This document shows, in pieces, positions 42,192-51,889 of a stretch of DNA of 64,000 nt. The position numbers and the translations under genes were made by a program. The number at the start of each line of letters is the position of its first letter. Positions within the stretch are counted from its first letter, which is position 1. The notes beneath the pieces are model-generated. The model was not told where the DNA came from, ran no database searches, and worked only from the letters and a program-made list of their open reading frames with translations. Where the stretch lies: assembly GCA_017591395.1 (NCBI GenBank), contig WEDG01002552.1, forward strand, positions 1 through 64,000, in the 5' to 3' direction. The stretch is from Schistocephalus solidus. Lineage: Eukaryota > Platyhelminthes > Cestoda > Diphyllobothriidea > Diphyllobothriidae.

Positions 42192-44259
42192 ATAAATGGT
42201 TTCTTCCCCGATTATTGGAAAACTTCTATTATAATACCAGTTTTTAAATCTGGTTCCCGCTCGGACATTCATAACTATCGCGGTGTTCATAAAACGCCCT
42301 CTCTTGCTAAACTCTTCGAAAAACTAATTGCAAAAACAAATCACGGATTTTTTTGCATAAGCAATAAAATTATCAACTTATCCCAACACGGCTTCTTACC
42401 GGACCGTTCTTGTGAAACCTGCCACATGTCTTTTTCTAAATCTACTAACCTCTCTTCGTAATGATCATCTATCTGTAGTAGTTATCTATTTTTGATCTTA
42501 GTAAGGCATTCGATAAGGTGCCTCATAAACGACTTCTAGCTAAACTAGAAGCTATAGGATTCCGTAGTCCCCTTACTGACTTTATTAGATCATACCTAAA
42601 TGATCGAAAACAAAAAAGTTTTAGTAGGGTCCTCGTACTCAAGTCCTACCCCGATTGTCAGTGGTGTCCTTCAAGGTACCGTATTAGGTCCTTTGTTGTT
42701 CTTACTGTATATAAATGATATTTCATCGATAGTTAAACATTCTCAATCTTTTTATTTATGCTGATGATCTCAAATGCGTTTATTTTTCTCTAACTCTACA
42801 ACCGAACGGTGCCTAGAACAAATTCATTCAGACTTAGACGCTCTTTCGGCCTGGAGCTCCACATGGCTAATGGAGTTCTCACCTACTAAGTGTCGCTACA
42901 TGAGTTTTTGGGCCTGTAAGGCTGCCGCAACCTCTTATCTTTGAAGGTTGCCATATGATTGAATGTTCCTCCATCAAGGACTTGGGCTTAAGCTACACCA
43001 ATAAATTAGATCTTTCGCCTCATGCCGATAGAATTACGGCCAAAGCTGCTCAGATTTGCGGCTTTTATTTCTTATAATTTCTACCTTCCTGAAATTAAAT
43101 TAAGACTTTATCGTATGTTTGTACTTCCCATTCTTGAATTTTTGCTGTCCTTTCTTCGGTTTGATGAACGAATCTAGCCGTTCAAAAAAATTGAAAATGT
43201 TCAAAGAAATTTCACCAAAAAACTCCTATATCCGACTCTTTTTAACTACTTCCTACTCAACAAGATGCCAGCTAACGAAGCTAAAATTTCTTTGGGTCAG
43301 GAGACTTGAAGCAGGCTTTTTGTCTCCTTTTTTTCGTCTTAATAATAGTTCAACTCTCCCAAAGCTTTCTGTCATTACCCCCGTTAGTCTTCCTTATAAC
43401 CTAAGAAATTCTGAACTAATTATACCTCCCCTGCATCCTCCACGTGTAAACGCTCTCTCTTCTTTGCTTCTAGGTATAGTTTTTCTTTGGAATAACTTGC
43501 CAATTGAAATAAGGTCGTTAACTAGTCTATCTGCATTCAAGCGAAGACTGCACATTTATCTTAACACTGATTCTATTAACCTTTTTATTTTTCCTCATCT
43601 TTTTCCCAGTAGCTTTCCCCATGACTCGGAGAAAGGACCATCGGGAATTTGAGTAACCCTCTTGAAACTATATTTACGCTACCTGGAGACGCCCATGAAC
43701 TATAATGTCTCCTTATATCACCCGTCCTCCAAACGATGACGTCATTCGGACGTACAAATTCGGTGGTCCACAGTCTTAAATGCTGCGGTTTCTTTGGATA
43801 CTAACCATCATCAGAATTCAATTCTGGATCCTATGATGCTGAGGACTTAAGTTCATTGATGCATTTTCGTGAGATTCTGTTTCATACGCCTAAGTGATCC
43901 AGAATGAATCACCTCGACGTTTCATTATCTCATTCTGAAATGCTACTGCAGTATTACCCTATTCTACCACCTGACTATTTTTTCCTAAGCGGTTTTTTTC
44001 TCCTACCTTCTATTCGAAAATGAAGGCCTATTGAACTCTGCCTCCATTTTTCATGGTAGGAGTTTTTTTCACTGCCTATTTTTTTCTAGTTCACCATTAA
44101 CTTTAAAACATTGCTAACTGTTGACATAGCAGGACAATTTATGAATTTGTACATTTTATCTGCACACATTGTCATAACTTTATTTCGTTACTAATGTTTG
44201 CTTAGACAGTACCTTCCCGGTGCTAACCAAATATAAATTCTAAATTCTAAATTCTAAAT
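42192..44259 (+). mobile_element. Subfamily A2 LINE copy 1 (run-length frameshifts)
   Basis: Starts at the RT codons for 'NGFFPDYWKTS' and runs through 'KAFDKVPHKRLLAKLEAIGF' (from about 42505), the catalytic region near 42755, the C-terminus EKGPSGI (43630-43652), and a 3' UTR with four TAAATTC-type units at 44234-44259. Over its last 1.7 kb it is nearly identical to copy 2, but it carries about a dozen extra bases, nearly all one base added to an A or T run, plus a few substitutions. The coding frame is therefore broken repeatedly (readable pieces 42518-42718 and 43119-43652). Confidence 0.9.
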
Positions 44260-44524
44260 AACACTTAACCAAGAATAACCTACTGAGTGCAGCCCAGCAT
44301 GGGTTCCTTAAAACAAGGTCTTGTGATACCTGTCAGCTCTCTTTCTTTGATCACGTTTTTAACTATCAAGGGACATTGGTTTTGCATTTACAATTCTATA
44401 TTTCTATTTCACTATGGCTTTTTGTCGTGCTGACGATATCCTTTTCTCCTAAAACTCTCCTCTTTTGGCGTTAATGGCAAAACTGTGAACTTGATATATT
44501 CTTGCATGAGCTCTCGCACACACA

Positions 44525-45625
44525 GCTAAACTAGAAGCTATAGGATTTCGTAGTCCCCTTACTGACTTTATTAGATCATACCTAAATGATCGAAAACAAA
44601 AAGTTTTAGTAGGGTCCTCATACTCAAGTGCTACCCCGATTGTTAGTGGTGTCCTTCAAGGTACCGTATTAGGTCCTTTGTTGTTCTTACTGTATATAAA
44701 TGATATTTCATCGATTGTTAAACATTCTCAATCTTTTATTTATGCTGATGATCTCAAATGCGTGTATTCCTTCTCTAATTCTACAACCGAACGGTGCCTA
44801 GAACAAATTCATTCAGACTTAGACGCTCTTTCGGCCTGGAGCTCCACATGGCTAATGGAGTTCTCACCTACTAAGTGTCGCTACATGAGTTTTGGGCCTG
44901 TAAGGCTGCCGCAACCTCTTATCGTTGAAGGTTGCCATATGATTGAATGTTCCTCCATCAAGGACTTGGGCTTAAGCTACACCAATAAATTAGATCTTTC
45001 GCCTCATGCCGATAGAATTACGGCCAAAGCTGCTCGGATTTGCGGTTTTATTTCTTATAATTTCTACCTTCCTGAAATTAAATTAAGACTTTATCGTATG
45101 TTTGTACTTCCCATTCTTGAATTTTGCTGTCCTTTCTTCGGTTTGATGAACGAATCTAGCCGTTCAAAAATTGAAATTGTCCAAAGACATTTCACAAAAA
45201 AACTCCTATATCCGACTCTTTTAACTACTTCCTACTCAACAAGATGCCAACTAACGAAGCTAAAATTTCTTTGGGTCAGGAGACTTGAAGCAGGCTTTTG
45301 TCTCCTTTTTCGACTTAATAATAGTTCAACTCTCCCCAAGCTTTCTGTCATTACCCCCGTTAATCTTTCTTATAACCTAAGAAATTCTGCACTAATTATA
45401 CCTCCCCCTGCATCCTCCACGTGTAAACGCTCTCTCTTCTTTGCTTCTAGGTATAGTTTTCTTTGGAATAACTTGCCAATTGAAATTAGGTCGTTAACTA
45501 GTCTATCTACATTCAAGCGAAGACTGCACATTTATCTTAACACTGATTCTATTAATCTTTTATTTTCCTCATCTTTTCCCAGTAGCTTTCCCCATGACTC
45601 GGAGAAAGGACCATCGGGAATTTGA
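44525..45625 (+). CDS. Intact RT C-terminal two-thirds (A2 copy 2)
   Basis: Open for 366 codons plus a stop, from the truncation point to EKGPSGI. Landmarks: 'SGVLQGTVLGPLLF' (about 44646-44690), YADD at 44741-44752, 'FSPTKCRYMSFG' (about 44860-44895), 'SIKDLGLSYTNKLDLSPHADRI' split over 44955-45020, 'LPILEFCCPFFGLMNESSRSK' region about 45108-45170, and 'FLWNNLPIEIR' (about 45455-45490). No ATG marks a real start; the N-terminus, including motif A and EN, was lost in 5' truncation, so it cannot make a complete enzyme. The reading frame extends upstream of the first candidate start at 44678. Confidence 0.9.
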   Translation, partial: AKLEAIGFRSPLTDFIRSYLNDRKQKVLVGSSYSSATPIVSGVLQGTVLGPLLFLLYINDISSIVKHSQSFIYADDLKCVYSFSNSTTERCLEQIHSDLDALSAWSSTWLMEFSPTKCRYMSFGPVRLPQPLIVEGCHMIECSSIKDLGLSYTNKLDLSPHADRITAKAARICGFISYNFYLPEIKLRLYRMFVLPILEFCCPFFGLMNESSRSKIEIVQRHFTKKLLYPTLLTTSYSTRCQLTKLKFLWVRRLEAGFCLLFRLNNSSTLPKLSVITPVNLSYNLRNSALIIPPPASSTCKRSLFFASRYSFLWNNLPIEIRSLTSLSTFKRRLHIYLNTDSINLLFSSSFPSSFPHDSEKGPSGI

Positions 45626-46214
45626 GTAACCCTCTTGAAACTATATTTACGCTACCTCGAGACGCCCATGAACTATAATGTCTCCTTATATCACCCGTCC
45701 TCCAAACGATGACTTCATTCGGACGTACAAATTCGGTGGTCCGCAGTCTTAAATGCTGCGGTTTCTTTGGAAACTAATCATCATCAGAATTCAAATCTGG
45801 ATCCTATGATGCTAAGGCATTGACGCATTTTCGTGAGATTCTGTTTCATACGCCTAAGTGATCAAGAACGAATCACCTCGACGTTTCAATATCTCATTCT
45901 GAAATGCTACTGCAGTATTACCCTATTCTACCACCTGACCATTTTTTCCTAAGCAGTTTTTTCTCCTACCTTCTATTCGAAAATGAAGGCCTATTGAACT
46001 CTGCCTCCATTTTCATGGTAGGATTTTTTTTTTCACCGCCTATTTTTCTAGTTCACCATTAATTTTAAAACATTGCTAACTGTTGACATAGCAGGACAAG
46101 TTATGAATTTGTACATTTTATTTGCACACATTGTCATAACTTTATTTCGTTACTAATGATTGCTTAGACAGTACCTTCCCGGTGCTAACCAAATATAAAT
46201 TCTAAATTCTAAAT
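44525..46214 (+). mobile_element. Subfamily A2 LINE copy 2 (open)
   Basis: 5'-truncated A2 copy inserted in the B RT only about 265 bases after copy 1. It begins inside the RT palm ('AKLEAIGFRSP') and ends with TAAATTC-type units at 46196-46214. The 3' UTR is nearly identical to copy 1. Its intact reading frame points to a recent arrival. Confidence 0.92.
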
Positions 46215-47206
46215 CTCCAACGTTATCTCCAATCCCGCACGTGTGAGGAGTGGAGTTATTCAAGGTAGTGTGTTTGGCCCACTTTTATTTTGTATTTTTG
46301 TCAAAGATGTACCAGGTTTATTTCGGAATGGTTGCCCCCTTATGTATGCCAAAGATTTATAAGTTGCCTTTCGATAAAAGCAAACAGATCACGATACCAT
46401 GCTTAATCTATTTAAAAATGATCTCGAGTCCTTTGCCCAGTGGTGCGGCACAAAAAGCTTTTCCTTTTCTTGGCACAAATGTTCCGTTATGGTTGTTGGC
46501 GACGACCATCAGCCTCAACTCAGCATAGATGGCCATGATCTAAATGTGCCTGGCCTTGTTAAGGATCTGGGCATATCATATTACAACGATCTCAATATTT
46601 CAGTGCATTTTGCCCTAATTGTATCCAAAGAATGCAGAAAACCGGGTTTATTCTTCGAAATTTTAAAACTATTGATATTAGACTCCGCCTTTATAAAATT
46701 TACGTAAGACCTAGCCTGGAATACTGCTCGTTTCTATTTGGCCTTGTGCGCGCTAGTGAACAGATGAAAATAGAATCGGTCCAGCACTTCTTAACGAAAA
46801 TAATTTTATCGTTGGATCACCGTAATCTGTAGTTTCAAGAACGCTGTGCGCAGTGTCTGAATTTGATCCCACGTCTTACCTTGATGGCTATGTCACAGTC
46901 TCTGCAGCCTGTACCCATTGACTTCTTCGACAGACAACGAGCAACCATCAACAGATGCACTCTTGCCTGGGGCAGAATCCTGGTTCCTAAAAAAGACGGA
47001 CACTGCAAACAGAGTGCACTTGTCTTAGCCCTTCCCTGATCTGAACTGCTTTCATCCTTAAAGGTGGCAGTGTTTTCTCCTGAATAACATAAAAGATAGA
47101 ACAAACACTTATAATGATATATATTCAGAAGTTTCTTTCACTGCCAGCCTGATCCTCACTGAATATTTTATCTGACAATGCCTGTAAGCTGGTATTTAAT
47201 ACAATT

Positions 47207-48110
47207 ATTATTATGTCTTCATGACCCATGCCTCCGTAAAATGATCACCAAACAATTGGCATATTGCGCGCTCGTTTTGAAGTAACTCCAATTCGAATGC
47301 CGATAACCATCATCAGAATTACAATCGGAATACTGAGCTGTGCATGTTTCAGATTCATTATCGGTTCACATGCCAACAAGCACCCCTGAGCACATTATGT
47401 TGATACTTCTTACTCAAATATTGTATATCCCATTATCCTTCATACTACGCTCAGAAGCAACCAACCATGCTGCTTCATATACTCTCTTGGAGCAGTGTCG
47501 CAGTGTTGATCCTACTCGGCCGTTGACGATCGTTTCGGACTTCTCTGTTAATGGTCTGTAAAATCAGCAATGAGAGTATCATGGTGACTTCTCTGGCAAT
47601 TCTACCATGACCTTTACGATCTCTACGGTCCTTTCCTCGTTCGACCCTTAGCGTACGGATGATGCCTGCGAAGGTTTTTTCCTGTCTAGAAGCCTTGTTG
47701 GTTACGCTTATAGCCAGTCAATACGCATTGGGATCACACTTGTGGTGCTTAAAAGTAGCCTTGATCGTTAAATGATTTCATTCACGATAAGGAGCGTTTG
47801 ACGCTCATGCGCTCTCATTAGCTTGTCGGTCCTAGCAAACGTGTATGTTTTTCACCTAGGAGTGACAGTTTTTTCTCCTTAAAATCCCCCCATTCAAGAT
47901 ATGTCTCTTCAATAAAAATTCCCAGGAAGATTTTTTCACTGTGTGCTCTTTTATCTTATTTTTGACCACACGGATTTGTGTCAATTGTCATTGCCAATAG
48001 CTGACCTACTATTCAAACTTAACTGTAGACGATTTTGCATTCGTTTTAATTTATTTTTATCCAATGAAAGTGCCCTTCCGAGTACTTTAATAAAACATAT
48101 ATAAATTTCT
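47207..48110 (+). mobile_element. Group 1 3' UTR-like relic
   Basis: Noncoding. Contains 'AACCATCATCAGAATT' (about 47303-47320), also found in the A2 3' UTRs (43805, 45778), then 'GACAGTTTTTTCTCC' and 'GATTTTTTCACTG' blocks (47865-47945) as in the A and B 3' UTRs, and ends with 'GTGCCCTTCCGAGTAC..TTTAATAAAAC' where the GC hairpin and tail would be. Probably an old A-related 3' UTR. Confidence 0.45.
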
Positions 48111-48139
48111 TATGTGGATCGTGCATTGGAAATGACTCT

Positions 48140-48290
48140 TTCTGAAGCTTGTCAAGTGACCCGGTCAAGATAGACTTCATCCGCACGCCCTTCAAGAACT
48201 AGCTGATGTACTGTGTTAGCCGGTGTCGATAATAAAGAGTTTTATTGCCAGGACACTTCTTAGGCACCCTAAAATCCTAAGACGGCAGAC
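48140..48290 (+). mobile_element. G-like RT entry fragment
   Basis: In one frame it reads 'HPHALQELADVLC' (about 48165-48205), matching 'HPHPLRELADVLC' of the G element at 14705-14908. A short relic flanked by unrelated pieces. Confidence 0.5.
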
Positions 48291-48399
48291 AAAACGTAAA
48301 ATATAGTCCTCTTTTCAGTAACCACTTCATCTTTGTTTTGGTTGTATTCTTAAATAGCAGGGTTCAAAATGAGGAGATTGTTTAAAGTAAAGAAAACGG

Positions 48400-48945
48400 T
48401 TGCATGGGGAAATACTTCTCCTTTAAATGTTATGGATCCGGTATTCTACACCAGCAGGAATGTCGGCGAATGACTGTTCACTGTCGACTGAATAAGGAAC
48501 TAAACCGATTAAGGTCTGCAGAGCCAAAAAGCTTGCCCTCAGCATAAAGTTCGGCACAGGATTCAGAGTCCGTGAACGCCATCAGAGAGGAAGAGAGCTT
48601 CCACCGAGTCAGCACCCAAACTTCGTGAGAGGTGTTCTGAATTTAGAAAACTGGTGACATCTCTCTTAAACAAAGGATATCTTTGCTGAATTTTTATACA
48701 TCTGGGTAGCTTATCCCTGATTGCTATAGCGTTTACCTAAAAAAAACTAACGGTTTCAAACTGTGCGTGCCAGGGGGAAGATATTAAAAGACAGCTCGAT
48801 ACTGGTGCGCTGAGAGTGGTCGAGCTGCCCCAGATTATAAATAGGGTTAAAGGTACAACGGTTTAAAAGTATAAAGAGTACAAATCGTCCCTTCTGTAAT
48901 CTGAGAAGCCACAGCAAGTCGAGGTAATTAAGCTCTCGGATGTAT
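48400..48945 (-). mobile_element. Family B 3' region fragment
   Basis: Minus strand. Aligns with 11330-11750 read in reverse: the end of the RT C-terminus ('CLRLQKGRFVLF'-type at 48875-48905) and the B 3' UTR including the 'CTGCTGGTGTAGAATACC' stretch near 48440. Truncated at both ends; its 5' edge meets a plus-strand family A copy at about 48950. Confidence 0.7.
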
Positions 48946-48949
48946 TTAC

Positions 48950-50245
48950 AAACCTGCCTAATTCATCATCCGATGATGGTGCAAAGCTTTGTGAGCTTTT
49001 TAAATTGGTTTCGGAGTCCAATTTTAACATAAAAAGGATCATTGTGGATTTTAATTATCCTGAAATTGACTGGATTTTAGACTGTTCCACCCAGATTTCA
49101 GCCTGTCATAGATACCATATAATTGGTCCCAGATTGTCCATTCTTCAACGAGAGGCAAGCATATTTTAGACCTGATTTTCAAAAATGAAATTGCTCCCCT
49201 CTTCTTTTATTATAAGCAGGGCCTCTTCCAAAGTGACCATTAATTCACTGTTTCTAACCAATTGTCTCATCGAAAAGGGCCAGGCCGTTCGTACCTATCA
49301 TGCTTTTGACCTCGTAGATATGAGCTTAATAAATAACTTTTTGGACTCATTGGACTGGCAGCATATCTCCTCCATGAACGATGCAGCAAATCTTTGTGAA
49401 CTTTATGTCAGTCGTTTAAAATAATGTCCTGGAATTTGTGCCAACCAAAATTGTCAAGCCCTTCGCTTCGGAATCCAAATACCCTCACTTTCTTTTGCAA
49501 AAACTAAAGAAATCTGTTGCTAACCTGTTCCGCCGTCGATCATACTCTAAACGAGGTTATGAAATACATCCATTACTAAATGACGATAAGAACTTCCTTC
49601 TCAAAGACTAGGACAAGGCAGAATTGTTTAGTGCGTTCTTTGCAAATCATCTTACGATGGAATCTGAACCAGCTGCGTCGTTTCAGGCATCCTCATTCAA
49701 TGTTATCGGCACCATTGATTTCTCCTTAGAACTAATTCGTTAGCAAATAATGCGTCTAAAAAACTCGCACTCTTTGGGGACTGACGGTATTCCAAACTAA
49801 GTTATTAAGAGAGTGCCGAGCTTTCCCCTATTGCTAAGCCATATATTCTCAGTTTACCTTTTAAACGGATTCTTTCCTGACTCATGGAAGACATCTTTTA
49901 TTCTTCCTGTCTTCAAGTCGGGATCTCGTTTGGATGCGCATAATTATCGAGGCGTTCACAAAACCCCGGCCCTAGCAAAACTTCTTGAAAAATTACTTTA
50001 ATTCAAATTTTCGACTTTTTCCAAGAAAATAAGCTCTTAAGCGACTCATTATATGGTTTTCTACCTGGAAGATCATGCGAAGTGTGTCACTTAGCTTTTC
50101 TTAACCTCGTCACTTCCCTTCGTTATGAGCAGCAGTCAGTGGTTGTGATCTACTTTGACCTGAGCAAAGTCTTTGACAAGGTATCGCACAGACGTCTTCT
50201 GGTGAAACTGGAAGCCCTCGGCATCTGGTCTCCTCTCCTTGACTT
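48950..50245 (+). mobile_element. Family A LINE, degenerate (EN end to RT palm)
   Basis: Plus-strand family A: EN 'GCIYKPA.SSSDDGAKL' region at 48955-49000, EN C-terminus (49185-49424, 'FLDSLDWQHISSMNDAANL'), linker, RT 49600-50245 with 'NGFFPDSWKTS' (49813-50001) and 'VIYFDLSKVFDKVSHRRL' (about 50145-50205), where the conserved AFDKVPH has become VFDKVSH. It stops at 50245, inside the codons for 'LLDF', at the tail of a minus-strand family A copy. Confidence 0.8.
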
Positions 50246-51688
50246 AAATAAATAAATTGTATATTTAAGGCCCAGAGAGCACAGTCACTTCAATCTTAAT
50301 ATCGCGGTTTAAATAAATACAAAGTGGATAACTGCTGCACTATGTGAGCAGCCATATTAACAGCAGAAATGAACAATATGGAAGGCATGTCCGATTCAGA
50401 ACGATTTGCCATTTTATAAACAATAGTCAACAATCTTTTACATATACGGTGAGCAAGAAAAAAGGCAGTTAAAAAAACCCCTACGGTTAAATTGGAGGCG
50501 GAGTTTGGCAAGCCGCCAATTTAAAAATAAATTAGGAGAAAAAACCTGCTTCAATAAAAAAATTAATAGCTAGATGCAATGGGATAGATCTGTGATGATG
50601 CTGACAACGTATGAGGGTTCGGAACGCTCCTTGTCGTGTGAGAGATAATATAGCAGTCAGAGCTACCGTTTGTAACCACCAGTGGAGGTGAGAGAGTACG
50701 AACTCATCGTGGACACCAGGGTCAAAACGAAGAGGGGACAGTAGAGGTCATGAGATCATCATCGAGATGCGACATTGCCAACTGCACAAACCACCAATCA
50801 AAGAAGCAAAACAATCAGAACCTGCCTTGATCATCAACTGAACCTGGAGACCATCGTCGGGGTTGCAAAATTGGAGGAAAGTATCACGTTTGTCAAGAAA
50901 TGGCGATGCTAGTTTAAAAGGGCGGGGGACGAAAAAGTGAATGCAAAGATTGACTCTGCAGAGTAGGATGGAAATATAAATAGAGACCAATATAATATCA
51001 AGGGAGCTGCCTCAAATACCAGGAGGACCCTTTTCGAAATCCAAAAGTTGCGAGTTTGGGAAGGAAACAGACAATAAGGACTTAATATATTCTGAAGTTA
51101 AATGTTTGCGTTATTCTGTTTTGAAAATAAGTAATGTGGACGACAACCTAATTTGCAGTGGAAGATTTTTTCAGATGAAAGCATATTTGGAGGCAAAAAA
51201 CAGAGAAAGATTAGTTGTGGAGCTAAGGGTTGGTGAAATGATCATGGAGAAATTACGAGTGGCATAATGTGGATCTACCGGAGCGAGAGCGGTAATTCGT
51301 GGGAGATTTGGGCTAGAGTTAACGCTAAACAGGAAGCAGAGACCAGCTTCGAGTCTTCTAACCCACAGAAGCTTAATGTTTGCTTACTGAAATCAATCCG
51401 TATAAGAGAAACTGGATCCAGGAAGAGAAAATAGTTTTCATGTAACTCAGACCTAAGTCTTATGTGGTCGATCGTACTAAAAGTGTACTATTTTGAAAAA
51501 CGAGGGGTTCAGGAAGCTTGGCGGTGCCCAAACACATGAAACTACTCTTGGATGAAGAAAACTTCATCTGCCAAATACAGCTCCAACGTGAGAGCATAAG
51601 TAGATCAGTGTTGAGTTTATCCACGTACTATTGGCAGTGTCTTTAGAAAATGAATAAATGCACTTAAGATCGTCAGCTTTAAGGTGCC
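50246..51688 (-). mobile_element. Family A LINE inserted at a family A site
   Basis: Minus-strand copy: TAAATAAATAAATTG tail at 50246-50260, a decayed hairpin near 50269-50282, 3' UTR, C-terminus about 51000-51040, and RT to 51688 with a deletion near 51437-51440 ('TTTTCATGTAACTCAGACC' joins two distant RT parts). Ends where YADD coding should begin. Pseudogene. Confidence 0.8.
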
Positions 51689-51889
51689 TAATTAAGCAGA
51701 GATCTGGTATTTTAAACCAACATTTTAAAATGGCACATTTTTGGTTTCTGGGGTGGGATCGCTAGGCTGTCAGATTGACTGCATTTGGCAAAAAAAATTC
51801 TCTTTTTTCACTTGAACTATTTGTCCGTCCCTTATTTGGAGATATGCCTCGCCATTGGCCCTTCGTCTTTCTAGTTCTTTTCTGAATTA
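51689..51889 (-). mobile_element. ORF1 C-terminus 'N', cut off from J
   Basis: The minus-strand reading 'RKELERRRANGEAYLQIRDGQIVQ' region at about 51800-51889 (given here only as its position and ends) matches the basic C-terminal ORF1 domain of E ('RRELRER..KIKDGQIVH'). Downstream toward 51689 no EN is recognisable. The preceding ORF1 part is J, on the far side of K and a family A copy. Confidence 0.65.

Larger units (their letters stand above)
40441..47206 (+). mobile_element. Family B LINE host interrupted three times
   Basis: One plus-strand B element in four pieces: 5' region, N-terminus and EN (40441-41909); start of RT (about 42038-42191); RT middle (44260-44524); and palm to 3' end (46214-47206). 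The pieces join in RT order: '..LIKDKM' at 42191 meets 'HLTKNNLLSAAQHGF' at 44260, and the strand reaching 44524 meets 'SNPTRVRSGVIQGSV'-type sequence at 46214. Inserts are a B 3' fragment (minus) and two A2 copies (plus). About 170 codons of EN-RT linker are missing at the first break. The last piece ends in a (ATT)-rich tail at 47190-47206. The catalytic box reads YAKD (46345-46356) instead of YADD. Confidence 0.85.
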
